Positions 40,400 to 49,186 of a stretch of 64,000 bases of DNA are shown here, piece after piece. Both the position numbers and the translations under genes were made by a program. The notes beneath the pieces were generated by a model. The model made no database searches and was not told the DNA's origin. It was given only the letters and a program-made list of their open reading frames with translations. How positions within the stretch are numbered: position 1 is the first letter of the stretch; every line of letters begins with the position of its first letter. Origin of the DNA: Mucilaginibacter auburnensis (GTDB lineage: Bacteria > Bacteroidota > Bacteroidia > Sphingobacteriales > Sphingobacteriaceae); assembly GCF_002797815.1 (NCBI RefSeq), contig NZ_PGFJ01000001.1, forward strand, positions 1,302,001 to 1,366,000, given 5' to 3'.

Positions 40400-41083
40400 T
40401 TATCTGAATGTAAAGGTAACTTTTAAACCGGGAGAATAAGCGCTTTGTACATCATAAGCATACATTGGCACCGTCAATAACTGCGGACTGATTTTAAATG
40501 ACAGGTTATTATCCATTGTGTAGGAGTGGATAAACTTGGCATCAATATAAGCGTCAATAATTTGCAGGCCCCACATGCCGGCAAAAAGCAACACGCTCAA
40601 ATCCCTGTAACGCCTGTAACCTCTTACCGCATCATTTATAGCCTGGTCTGAAAAACCATACGTGGCATATTTTTGATAGGTTTCGTAATATGGGTCGCCT
40701 GCTTTTGGTACCTTCCCTTCACGTCGGTACCGCGCTATGGTTAAATTCTCAGTATAATAACTTTGATTAAAAGCATACATCCAGCCAATCAATCCCAGGC
40801 CGCCGTAAACAATAGGCACTTTCCACCATTTTTTATTATACACTTGCCCCCAGCCGGGTATCATAAGCGAGTGCATCACTGCTTTACGCGGACTGTGTGT
40901 GCTATCAGGATGGTAAATTTTTTCGTCAACCACGCTTGGCGCAAACGCTTTTGAACGTAGCGAGTCGCGGCGCATTTTTACGCTGTCGGCCTTGGTTTTA
41001 GGCGGGCTAAAATCAGGCCTTTGCGCCATTCCTGCACTTGAAAGGCCAATAAATACTAAAAAAAATACAAATTGTTTGAGCAT
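40400..41083 (-). CDS. DUF5683 membrane protein
   Basis: 227 aa from ATG at 41083 (MLKQFVFFLV); a TTG further upstream would overlap parB. Signal peptide ends near GMAQRP. The conserved stretch HSLMIPGWGQVYNKKWWKVPIVYGGLG (about residues 71-97) places it in DUF5683, found beside parAB in many Bacteroidota. Two or three membrane helices follow. Function unknown; the constant link to parAB and dapB hints at envelope growth or segregation. Confidence 0.85.
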   Translation of the reverse strand: MLKQFVFFLVFIGLSSAGMAQRPDFSPPKTKADSVKMRRDSLRSKAFAPSVVDEKIYHPDSTHSPRKAVMHSLMIPGWGQVYNKKWWKVPIVYGGLGLIGWMYAFNQSYYTENLTIARYRREGKVPKAGDPYYETYQKYATYGFSDQAINDAVRGYRRYRDLSVLLFAGMWGLQIIDAYIDAKFIHSYTMDNNLSFKISPQLLTVPMYAYDVQSAYSPGLKVTFTFR

Positions 41084-41084
41084 G

Positions 41085-42014
41085 TTACCAGTCAAGCATT
41101 TCTAAAATGCGGTTAAGGTCTTCTTCAGAAAGAAACGGAATTTCAATTGTTCCATTGCCCTGAGCATTAACTTTTAACCTTACCTTTGAACTGAATTTGG
41201 ATGCAAGGTCATCCTGTATTTTTTGCACCTGGAAAGATATTGGTTCAGGTTGTTTGCCTTCTTTTCTTGGTTTGGTACGTTGCAGTTCTCTAACTATCTC
41301 CTCTACCTTACGTACAGACAAACCTTGCTGAATGATCTGTTTAAAAATATACAGTTGCTGTGCCGGGTCATCAATGGTAATTAATGCACGCGCGTGGCCC
41401 ATGCTTAATGCTCCGTCTCTTATGGCAACCTGTATAGCAGGAGGCAGCTTCAGTAAACGCAGGTAGTTATTAACGGTTGACCTGTTTTTGCTGACGCGAT
41501 CGCCAAGTTCTTCCTGTTTAAGGTTTAACTCATCCAGCATGCGCTGAAAACTCAGTGCTACCTCAATAGCATTCAGGTTTTCGCGCTGAATGTTCTCAAT
41601 AAGCGCCATCTCCAGCATCTGCTGGTCATTAGCGGTGCGTACATAAGCCGGTATTGTTGTTAAGCCTGCAATTTTTGAAGCACGTAACCTGCGCTCGCCC
41701 GAAATCAACTGGTAGTTGTGCGCACTTACTTTTCTAAGTGTAATAGGTTGTATAAGGCCCTGCAGTTTAATGGAGTCTGCCAGTTCGCCTAAGGCTATTT
41801 CGTCAAAATCTGTACGCGGCTGAAAAGGGTTAACCTCAATTTCATCAATCCTGATCTCGTTTACCGAGCCGGCGCTGTTGCCGGTACCGTTTGTTGAGGC
41901 AGCAGGCGCAACAGTATTGGTATCATTATTTCTTTTGTAGGGTAGTACATCGTCGCTGTCATTAAGCAGTGCGCTTAACCCTTTTCCTAAAGCTCTTCTT
42001 TTCTCAGCACTCAT
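41085..42014 (-). CDS. parB: Chromosome partitioning protein ParB
   Basis: 309 aa. The ParB/Sulfiredoxin-like CTP-binding domain has EVNPFQPR and SGERRLRASKIAG (about residues 103-115). The helix-turn-helix is LKQEELGDRVSKNRSTVNNYLRLL (about 170-193). The C-terminal part is the dimerisation domain. It loads at parS as a CTP-dependent clamp. It starts immediately after parA with no gap. I found no convincing parS within this window. Confidence 0.95.
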   Translation of the reverse strand: MSAEKRRALGKGLSALLNDSDDVLPYKRNNDTNTVAPAASTNGTGNSAGSVNEIRIDEIEVNPFQPRTDFDEIALGELADSIKLQGLIQPITLRKVSAHNYQLISGERRLRASKIAGLTTIPAYVRTANDQQMLEMALIENIQRENLNAIEVALSFQRMLDELNLKQEELGDRVSKNRSTVNNYLRLLKLPPAIQVAIRDGALSMGHARALITIDDPAQQLYIFKQIIQQGLSVRKVEEIVRELQRTKPRKEGKQPEPISFQVQKIQDDLASKFSSKVRLKVNAQGNGTIEIPFLSEEDLNRILEMLDW

Positions 42015-42824
42015 CTATCGGGCGGTTTCGGTTGTATTTTGTTGAACAGGTTCTCCTATTAATCCGTTTTTACGCAGTATTTCACGCGCAAGGTTCAAGT
42101 AATTTATGGCGCCCTTTGAGTTGGCATCATGCATAATTACTGATAAACCAAAGCTTGGCGCCTCGCTTAACCGGGTATTACGCTGTATAATGGTTTCAAA
42201 CACCATGTCTTCAAAGTGGGTGCGTACCTCTTCAACCACCTGGTTTGAAAGGCGCAGCCTAACATCATACATGGTTAATAAAATGCCTTCAATTTTTAAA
42301 TTGGTATTAAGACGGTTTTGAACAATTTTAACCGTGTTTAACAATTTGCCCAAACCCTCTAACGCAAAGTACTCGCACTGTACAGGTATAATAACAGAAT
42401 CGGCAGCGGTTAAGGCGTTAACGGTGATCAAACCTAATGATGGCGAACAATCAATAATAATAAAATCATATTCATCTTTAACCTTTGCAAAAACCTCGCG
42501 CATCTGATACTCGCGGTTATCCATGTTGATCATCTCAATTTCTGCACCAACAAGGTCTATGTGAGCAGGCAGCAGGTCAAGATTAGGCGTTTCGGTTTTA
42601 ATAATAGCCTCATGCGGATCAACCTGGTTAATTATACATTCGTAAATGCTGTTTTTAACATTGCGGGGGTCAAACCCTATACCCGATGTTGAGTTAGCTT
42701 GGGGGTCGGCATCAACCAGTAAGGTTTTATACTCTAATACAGCAAGGCTTGCCGCCAGGTTAATTGATGATGTAGTTTTACCCACACCGCCCTTCTGGTT
42801 GGCTAAAGCAATTATTTTACTCAT
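42015..42824 (-). CDS. parA: Chromosome partitioning ATPase ParA
   Basis: 269 aa. Deviant Walker A KGGVGKTTSSINLA (about residues 10-23), Walker A' DADPQANST and Walker B DFIIIDCSPSLGLIT (about 119-133). It binds nucleoid DNA as an ATP dimer and moves ParB-parS. It is the first gene of the run parA-parB-DUF5683-dapB-lepB. Confidence 0.96.
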   Translation of the reverse strand: MSKIIALANQKGGVGKTTSSINLAASLAVLEYKTLLVDADPQANSTSGIGFDPRNVKNSIYECIINQVDPHEAIIKTETPNLDLLPAHIDLVGAEIEMINMDNREYQMREVFAKVKDEYDFIIIDCSPSLGLITVNALTAADSVIIPVQCEYFALEGLGKLLNTVKIVQNRLNTNLKIEGILLTMYDVRLRLSNQVVEEVRTHFEDMVFETIIQRNTRLSEAPSFGLSVIMHDANSKGAINYLNLAREILRKNGLIGEPVQQNTTETAR

Positions 42825-42983
42825 TACAGATATTCAAATTTGTGTAAACAGTGGTTATAACAACGACAAATAGAGATATAAATTTCTACCTTCGATAAAA
42901 CTTTTTTAAGCAGGCGCTAAGATACGGATTTAAAGCAACGCAAAATCCACAGGTTTTGGCAATTTACAAACATTTACAGGCTT

Positions 42984-43061
42984 GAATTATTGATTTACTG
43001 AGTTATTGATTGAACAAATTTTAAATCATTCTAAATTCGATAATTCAGTAATTCAATAATT
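42984..43061. repeat. Word-type inverted repeat upstream of FMN reductase
   Basis: Arm GAATTATTGATTTACTGAG... (42984-43008) matches the complement of 43038-43061 at 21 of 24 positions. It lies between the divergent parA and FMN-reductase genes and ends 6 nt before the latter's ATG. The word is the same as in the palindrome at 33048-33137, about 10 kb away. Confidence 0.7.
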
Positions 43062-43067
43062 AAAAAA

Positions 43068-43589
43068 ATGATCACCATTATATCTTCTACCAATCGCCCG
43101 GGCAGTTCAACACAAAAGCTGGCTGTTTACTACCAAAAAAAACTTCGCGAAAAAGGTGTTGAAGCTGATATACTTTCAATGGCACAGTTACCGGGTAATT
43201 TGATCGAAACCAGTTTGTATGGTAAGCCAAATGAGGCTTTCGCTAATATACAGGAACGCGTTTCGGCTACGCAAAAGTTTATATTCATTATACCTGAATA
43301 CAACGGCAGTTTCCCGGGCATTTTGAAGTTTTTTATAGATATGTGCGCTTTCCCGCAAAGCTTTTATGATAAAAAGGCAGCATTGGTGGGCCACTCATCG
43401 GGCAAGTACGGCAATATACGCGGCATAGACCACTTCACCGGGGTTTGCCACTACATGCACCTGCATGTAATGCCGTTGAAACTGCATATACCCAATATCA
43501 GAACTGAGTTTGATCAAAACGGCGATCTGTTTAAGGAAGATACCGTGAAATTTACCAACGAGCAGATACACAAGTTTGTGCAGTTTTAA
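43068..43589 (+). CDS. NADPH-dependent FMN reductase family protein
   Basis: 173 aa flavodoxin-like fold. The phosphate loop SSTNRPGSSTQKLA (about residues 5-18) and the IIPEYNGSFPGILKFFID segment (about 83-100) bind FMN. The family (SsuE/ArsH/azoreductase-like) reduces flavin or quinones with NAD(P)H. A paralogue lies at 59912-60478. Specific role unknown. Confidence 0.88.
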   Translation: MITIISSTNRPGSSTQKLAVYYQKKLREKGVEADILSMAQLPGNLIETSLYGKPNEAFANIQERVSATQKFIFIIPEYNGSFPGILKFFIDMCAFPQSFYDKKAALVGHSSGKYGNIRGIDHFTGVCHYMHLHVMPLKLHIPNIRTEFDQNGDLFKEDTVKFTNEQIHKFVQF

Positions 43590-43641
43590 AGTTAAGGTAT
43601 TTTTTTATTTTTGCTCGGCTTAAACGCAGATCGCAATTAAT

Positions 43642-44946
43642 ATGAAATACCTCACTTCGGCATTGGTAACAATTGTTACGCTTTTTTTAGTTACCAACGT
43701 AAATGCTCAAAGCAACTTCAAGCCCGGCTATATTGTTAGCCTTAACGGAGATACCACCCGTGGACTTATTGACTACCGAGAATGGCGTGAAAACCCTCAG
43801 CGTGTAAGCTTTAAAGCAAGTGCCGAAGAGGCAGCCAAACAATTTACTGCTGTAGATATAAAAGCTTTTGGCGCGGATATGCTTGATCATTACCGCAGTT
43901 ACAGCGGCCCTATTACAAAGGGTGCGGTAGATCTGGCCGACCTAAGCGTGGGTATAGATTCAACCAATTTAACAGACAATGTATTTTTAAGGCTGATTAC
44001 AAGCGGTAAAAATGTAAGCCTGTATAGCTATCTCGACAAAATAAAACTCAGATATTTTATTGCCGAAAAAAACCTGGCACCTGTTGAGTTGAAACAATAT
44101 GTGTATCTGGATATTAAACAAACCGATAAAATAAGAGAATATAATTACTACATACAACAACTCCTCTCGTACGCAATTAAATTTCAGTCCGGTGATGCCT
44201 CACTTGAGGATAGAATAAACAGGACGGCCTATAAATCAAAGGATATTGAGGATATAGTTTCAAAATTAAATGGCGGTGTTACCGGCTATAAAATTTCTGC
44301 CGAAAGCCTTGGCGGACATAGGTTCTACATTGGCGCGGCCGCTAACATGGTGAGGGCATCATTTTTTGGCAATCAGCGAACTTCTTATATTGAGAACTTG
44401 TTTGATAAGGGGTCCAAAAGTCAGTCTGTTGCGCCAACTATTGCCGGCGGTGTTGATTTTTACCTCAATAAAAATGTGGGTAAGCTCCTGCTTAGAGCCG
44501 AAGCGAGTTTAACTGTAAGCAAAGTAAGTGCATCATCAACCTCAACCTATCTCCAATACATTAATGAAATTCGTTTTGAGGATGAAATGACCATTAACCA
44601 GGTTACCGTAGGTTTAAACCCACAGCTTGTTTATAACATCTTTAATAAAAAGAGCTTTAAATTTTTCGTTTCTGGCGGCGCTGAGCTTGGCTTTTGGTCA
44701 TACAACAACAATAAATACTCCTCCAGAAATTATTCGAACAATGTATCTGATGGTGGAACAAACAGGGCGCTGCTATACAGAACCATGACCACAGCAGTAA
44801 CCGCGAGTACCGGCATTGAATTGGATAATAAATTCAGTGTATATTTTGGTTATCACGTGCCTGTTTTAATAACTAACTATCCAAATTATGGCTTCGATAT
44901 TTCTTTTTACCGTTTAGGAGTTAATTACTTTTTCGGCGGTAAGTAA
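43642..44946 (+). CDS. Outer-membrane beta-barrel protein, unknown function
   Basis: 434 aa, signal peptide ending NVNAQS (about residue 23). The N-terminal half starts with GYIVSLNGDTTRGLIDYR, a motif I have seen in many Bacteroidota envelope proteins. The C-terminal half (about 200-434) is a PorT-like small barrel with alternating strands, ending YRLGVNYFFGGK. A -7-like TATTTTTG at 43606-43613 is a plausible promoter. No function can be given. Confidence 0.7.
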   Translation: MKYLTSALVTIVTLFLVTNVNAQSNFKPGYIVSLNGDTTRGLIDYREWRENPQRVSFKASAEEAAKQFTAVDIKAFGADMLDHYRSYSGPITKGAVDLADLSVGIDSTNLTDNVFLRLITSGKNVSLYSYLDKIKLRYFIAEKNLAPVELKQYVYLDIKQTDKIREYNYYIQQLLSYAIKFQSGDASLEDRINRTAYKSKDIEDIVSKLNGGVTGYKISAESLGGHRFYIGAAANMVRASFFGNQRTSYIENLFDKGSKSQSVAPTIAGGVDFYLNKNVGKLLLRAEASLTVSKVSASSTSTYLQYINEIRFEDEMTINQVTVGLNPQLVYNIFNKKSFKFFVSGGAELGFWSYNNNKYSSRNYSNNVSDGGTNRALLYRTMTTAVTASTGIELDNKFSVYFGYHVPVLITNYPNYGFDISFYRLGVNYFFGGK

Positions 44947-45019
44947 ATACAGCGGCTAACAAGCAGAATTAAAACAATCATTACTTTTTCATAGTTAGCT
45001 AATAAACATCTAACTATCT

Positions 45020-46336
45020 ATGAAAAGTAAAGCACTTATACTCTGCGCTGTTTTTGCCACATCAGCATGCATAGGGCAGAATAAAAAACCAGACCCCTCC
45101 AAAGCGGTTACCGTAAGCACGCGCAGCGGACAAAAAATTAACTTGCCAGCGCCATATCAAACAAAGTCTACCACATTAAACAGCAATGTGGTTGGCTGGC
45201 CCAAAAACGTAACTCCTGTTGCACCTTCAGGTTTTAAAGTAGAAAAGTTTGCAGGCGCACTTGATAACCCCCGCAACATTTATATTGGCCCCAATGGCGA
45301 TGTTTTTGTTGCAGAAGCCAATACCGAAGTTAGCGGCTTGAAGAAAATTGGTGCCGATCTGATCGGGAAAAGTAAATCACAGAAATTAACCGAAAGCGCC
45401 AATCGCATAATATTGTTAAGGGATGAAAACGGAGATGGCAACGCCGATACAAGAATAGTTTTCTTAACCGGACTTAATAAGCCATTTGGTATGCTAATTT
45501 TAAACAACTGGTTCTATGTAGCTAATACAGATGGCTTGTGGCGTTTCCCTTATAAAACCGGCGATACCAAAATTACAGGTAAGGGAACAAAAATAACAGA
45601 TTTACCCGCGGGGGGATATAATAACCACTGGACACGTAACCTTATAGCCAACGCAAATGGCACCAAGATCTACATTTCGGTAGGGTCTGCAAGTAATGTT
45701 GCCGAGCACGGTTTGCAGGAAGAGGTTAATCGCGCGGCCATTTTAGAGATCAACCCGGATGGCAGCGGTAAGCGTGTTTATGCAGGTGGTTTGCGTAACC
45801 CGGTAGGCATGTCTTTCCAACCCGGAACCGGCACTTTGTGGACAGCCGTTAATGAACGCGATGAACTGGGCGACGAATTGGTGCCAGATTATTTGACCAG
45901 CGTTAAGGAAGGTGGCTTTTATGGCTGGCCGCTGGCTTATTATGGTCCGCATGCCGATCCATCTTACAAAGGCCCTGTAGATAAAGGGTTAGTTGATCGT
46001 GCAATAGTACCCGATGTTGCTTTGGGTGCACATACCGCCTCGCTCGGACTGACTTTTTACACAGGCAAAAAATTTCCTGCGAAATACCAGAACGGAGCTT
46101 TTGTTGGTCAGCATGGTTCATGGAATCGCTCACAGTTATCAGGATATAAAGTGGTTTTTGTGCCCTTCACTAATGGAAAACCCGGTATACCCGAAGATTT
46201 TTTAACCGGCTTTATTGTTCAGCAAGGTAAAAAAGATGTGCATGGCAGGCCTGTTGGTGTAACTGTTGCAAAAGACGGCAGCTTGCTGGTTGCCGATGAT
46301 GTAGGCAATTGCATCTGGCGTGTGCTTCCTAAATAA
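45020..46336 (+). CDS. PQQ-dependent sugar dehydrogenase-like lipoprotein
   Basis: 438 aa. Lipoprotein signal ATSAC-IGQ (Cys17). The mature six-bladed propeller has GALDNPRNIYIGPNGDVFVAE (about 79-99), a His-Trp-Thr-Arg segment (NNHWTRNL), YAGGLRNPVGMSF, VNERDELGDELVPDYL (the Ca/PQQ-region acidic stretch) and GQHGSWNRS. This matches the sorbosone/glucose dehydrogenase family. It oxidises sugars in the periplasm if PQQ is supplied; no pqq genes lie in the window. Many Bacteroidota homologues lack proven PQQ dependence. Confidence 0.82.
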   Translation: MKSKALILCAVFATSACIGQNKKPDPSKAVTVSTRSGQKINLPAPYQTKSTTLNSNVVGWPKNVTPVAPSGFKVEKFAGALDNPRNIYIGPNGDVFVAEANTEVSGLKKIGADLIGKSKSQKLTESANRIILLRDENGDGNADTRIVFLTGLNKPFGMLILNNWFYVANTDGLWRFPYKTGDTKITGKGTKITDLPAGGYNNHWTRNLIANANGTKIYISVGSASNVAEHGLQEEVNRAAILEINPDGSGKRVYAGGLRNPVGMSFQPGTGTLWTAVNERDELGDELVPDYLTSVKEGGFYGWPLAYYGPHADPSYKGPVDKGLVDRAIVPDVALGAHTASLGLTFYTGKKFPAKYQNGAFVGQHGSWNRSQLSGYKVVFVPFTNGKPGIPEDFLTGFIVQQGKKDVHGRPVGVTVAKDGSLLVADDVGNCIWRVLPK

Positions 46337-46390
46337 TTAGTGGTTTTACAGGCCCTAATGGGCAATGTATCCAATATCTTACTGTATTAT

Positions 46391-46441
46391 GATTTCTATT
46401 GGCGGGCAAAAGGTATATTTTTGCCCTTCCCAATAGAAATC
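46391..46441 (+). promoter_or_regulatory. Two-part palindrome surrounding -7 element of TonB receptor gene
   Basis: GATTTCTATTGG (46391-46402) pairs exactly with CCAATAGAAATC (46430-46441). Inside, GGGCAAAA (46404-46411) pairs exactly with TTTTGCCC (46419-46426). The -7-like TATTTTTG (46416-46423) lies within the inner part. It sits 9 nt before the GTG start of the receptor gene. There is no T-run after it, so it is not a normal terminator. It could be an operator or a 5' leader hairpin. Confidence 0.5.
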
Positions 46442-46449
46442 TATACATT

Positions 46450-48525
46450 GTGAAAAAACGCTACCTATTTATGTTTTCGGGCATGGTGTTTGGCTTGACC
46501 GCCAACGCGCAAACCAATGCCGATGTTGCCAAGAGTGATACCATTAAAGAGCTAACTGTTCGCGGTTACCTTTCTGAAAGGCCCATGCTAACTACACCTG
46601 CTTCGGTTGGGGTAATTACACCTACACAGTTGCAAATGCAAATGCCGTCAACACTTGTACCTGCTATGAACACCGTTCCCGGTATCCGCATGGAAGAACG
46701 TTCACCCGGCAGTTACCGTTTATCTGTACGTGGAAGCTTGCTGCGCTCGCCATTTGGTGTGCGCGATGTTAAGATCTATTATGATGAGATACCGCTTACC
46801 GACGCGGGCGGTAACACTTACCTTAACGCTTTAGATTTTAACGCTGTACAAGGGGTTGAAATTTTAAAAGGTCCTGACGGCAGTTTGTTTGGTGCCAACT
46901 CGGGCGGTGTGGTGTTAATAAGCCCTGTTAATCGTAACGCAACCCAGAACTTTGTTAAAGCAGGTGTTAACTTTGGTTCGTATGGGTTGTTTCAGCAAAA
47001 CTTTTCAACGCAGCAAACCAAAGGCCGCAACCAGTTCAATATAAGCCAGGCTTACCAAAAATATGGCGGCTACCGCGATCATAGCAACATGTCGCGCTTT
47101 TTTGTTCAGGCGAGCGATAAAATTGGTTATGGTCGTAACAACAGCATCAAAATATTGGGACTCTATTCTGATCTGAATTACCAAACGCCTGGCGGCTTAA
47201 CAGCTGCACAACTGGCTGCAAACCCACGCGCATCAAGACCCGCCACACCAACTTTGCCAAGTGCTGTAACGCAGGATATCCGCGTTTCAACAAAAATGCT
47301 TTTTGGGGGAGCAGTTAACGAGTATCATATTACAGATAATCTGCGCAATGTACTATCCGTTTACGGTAGCTATGTAGACTTTTCTAACCCATTCATTACC
47401 AATTGGGAGCAGCGTTATGAGGGAACTTATGGTATGCGGTCGTACTTTGAACTTACCGGTAATAAAAAGCCAAATTTTGAATGGAAGGCCGATTTGGGTT
47501 TAGAGTGGCAGTTAACCAAATCAGATATTAATAACTACGATAATAATAAAAGCGTAAGAGGAAACCCGCAAGCTTTAGATAAGGTAAACACTGATCAGCA
47601 TTTCTTCTTCGCACGTTATGAAGCTACCTTTTTTGGTAAGTTGCATGCAGAGGCTGCGGCAAGTTTGAACTTTTATAGCTACAACTTCCGCAATATGTTC
47701 CCTGCCAATCAAGCGGCATTCACTAAACGCACATTTAATGAGCAGTTTATGCCGCGGGTAGCGCTATCCTACAACATTACCAATGATTTTGTGTGGAGAG
47801 CTTCTGTCAGCAAAGGGTATTCAACACCTACTACTGCCGAGATCCGCTCTACAGACAATGTGGTTAACACTGCCTTGCAACCGCAACAGGGCTGGAACTA
47901 CGAGTCGGGTTTCAGGTTCCGCACTAAAGATGAAAGCTTGCTGATAGATGCATCTATCTATTACTATCATTTGCAGAATGCAATTGTATTGCGCAACAAC
48001 CCCGGCGAGACAGCTACATTTTTTAATGGCGGCGAAACCAAGCAGTTGGGCATTGAAGCGTATGCAACCTGGTGGGTGATCAAACAAAAAGATTATGATT
48101 TTATACGTGGTTTGCAGTTGAACCTGTCATATACCCGCAGTCGCTTTAAATTTGGTAACTACAGCACCGGCGCCGCCGATTATACCGGCAACTGGTTAAC
48201 AGGCGTACCTCAGCATGTACTGGTACCAAGCGCGCAGGTAAGGTTCCCGGCATCGCTTTACGCTTTTATACAATATAACCGTACCAGCTATATCCCGTTA
48301 AATGATGCTAATACGGTTTATTCAGCGCCTTATGATTTGCTGCAGGCGCGCTTAGGTTGGCAATATAAAATATCCGGCAAAGCCAGGTTAGAGCTTTTTG
48401 CCGGAGCAGATAATATTTTAAATAAAGCTTACGGTTTAGGCAATGACATTAACCCGGTTGGAAACCGTTACTTCAATCCATCGCCGCCACGTAACTATTA
48501 TGGCGGAATGAATGTGATATTTTAA
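46450..48525 (+). CDS. TonB-dependent outer-membrane receptor
   Basis: 691 aa from GTG at 46450 (VKKRYLFMFSG), which gives a proper signal peptide ending TANAQT; a TTG at 46399 lies within a palindrome and is less likely. There is no carboxypeptidase-like N-domain. The plug spans about residues 40-160, with PGIRMEERSPGSYRLSVRGS and GVEILKGPDGSLFGANSGGVV. The barrel ends with NYYGGMNVIF, aromatic at the C-terminus. This layout is nearer to iron-chelate receptors than to SusC. The ligand is unknown. It is convergent with a half binding-protein gene. Confidence 0.88.
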   Translation: MKKRYLFMFSGMVFGLTANAQTNADVAKSDTIKELTVRGYLSERPMLTTPASVGVITPTQLQMQMPSTLVPAMNTVPGIRMEERSPGSYRLSVRGSLLRSPFGVRDVKIYYDEIPLTDAGGNTYLNALDFNAVQGVEILKGPDGSLFGANSGGVVLISPVNRNATQNFVKAGVNFGSYGLFQQNFSTQQTKGRNQFNISQAYQKYGGYRDHSNMSRFFVQASDKIGYGRNNSIKILGLYSDLNYQTPGGLTAAQLAANPRASRPATPTLPSAVTQDIRVSTKMLFGGAVNEYHITDNLRNVLSVYGSYVDFSNPFITNWEQRYEGTYGMRSYFELTGNKKPNFEWKADLGLEWQLTKSDINNYDNNKSVRGNPQALDKVNTDQHFFFARYEATFFGKLHAEAAASLNFYSYNFRNMFPANQAAFTKRTFNEQFMPRVALSYNITNDFVWRASVSKGYSTPTTAEIRSTDNVVNTALQPQQGWNYESGFRFRTKDESLLIDASIYYYHLQNAIVLRNNPGETATFFNGGETKQLGIEAYATWWVIKQKDYDFIRGLQLNLSYTRSRFKFGNYSTGAADYTGNWLTGVPQHVLVPSAQVRFPASLYAFIQYNRTSYIPLNDANTVYSAPYDLLQARLGWQYKISGKARLELFAGADNILNKAYGLGNDINPVGNRYFNPSPPRNYYGGMNVIF

Positions 48526-48532
48526 TTGCCCT

Positions 48533-48574
48533 TAAACAGCAAGAGCCCCGCAATTGCGGGGCTCTTGCTGTTTA
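48533..48574. terminator. Perfect 42-bp palindromic bidirectional terminator
   Basis: A 21-nt arm starting TAAACAGCAAGAGCCCCGC is followed directly by its exact reverse complement. It sits 8 nt from the receptor stop and 7 nt from the stop of the convergent 157-aa gene, so it serves both. The core AAGAGCCCCG matches the kup/cdd terminator. Confidence 0.9.
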
Positions 48575-48581
48575 ATAATAT

Positions 48582-49055
48582 TTATAAACCAAACTTGATC
48601 CATCCCCGGCCTTCATAACCAAAGATGAATTGTTTAGGATAGATGATCTCTGCCAACAGTTCAACTTTATCAACCTTGTGCATGTCTTCATCATTAAAAA
48701 TATCGGCATCAATAATGTAAACGCGGTTGCCTTTAATGGCATTTATGTCACTAAATCCGGGTTGGCTCAAAAAATCGGGTACCAATGCCATCGCACTCAA
48801 GGCGGACCCACCTTCGGGTAAAATGATCAGTAGATCAGCGTTCTGTTCAACTACAGCATCATGAGCCTGCTGCCCTTCGGCAAACAATAATGCTTTACCA
48901 CCCGCCAGTTCAATTAGCTGATTAACCTGAAAATCGGCATGCTGAACATCAAACTTTCCGTTTATGCAGGCCACAAGCGGTTTTTCGCTGATAAACTTTA
49001 ATTTATGCTCAATTAATTCTAATCTCTCGCGTTCGTACTCGGTTAGCTCAGCCAT
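48582..49055 (-). CDS. Half-size BtuF/FepB-like binding protein without signal peptide
   Basis: 157 aa. After an N-terminal charged helix (ELTEYERERLELIEHKLKF) it follows the C-terminal lobe of class III periplasmic binding proteins: VNQLIELAGGKALL, NADLLIILPEGG, INAIKGNRVYIID and a final helix leading to IIYPKQF. The N-terminal lobe and a signal peptide are absent, while the usual length is about 270-380 aa. It may be a cytoplasmic corrinoid- or metal-chelate-binding protein, or a remnant that stayed in frame. It faces a TonB receptor. Confidence 0.65.
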   Translation of the reverse strand: MAELTEYERERLELIEHKLKFISEKPLVACINGKFDVQHADFQVNQLIELAGGKALLFAEGQQAHDAVVEQNADLLIILPEGGSALSAMALVPDFLSQPGFSDINAIKGNRVYIIDADIFNDEDMHKVDKVELLAEIIYPKQFIFGYEGRGWIKFGL

Positions 49056-49186
49056 GTATTTATTGTATTTTGCAGGGCAAAGGTGCAGATAATTATAAAT
49101 TTATACATTGATAATTTTAACTTAAAAACATGTTGTGCACATTTGTGCATTACCTAATTATTTAAACCGCATCCGATTTTTACACC

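Noticed and set aside
45020..49055. Cobalamin or other riboswitch controlling the TonB receptor region
   Set aside because: The receptor has only the nested palindrome upstream and the half binding-protein has a short leader; no B12-box-like sequence was seen.
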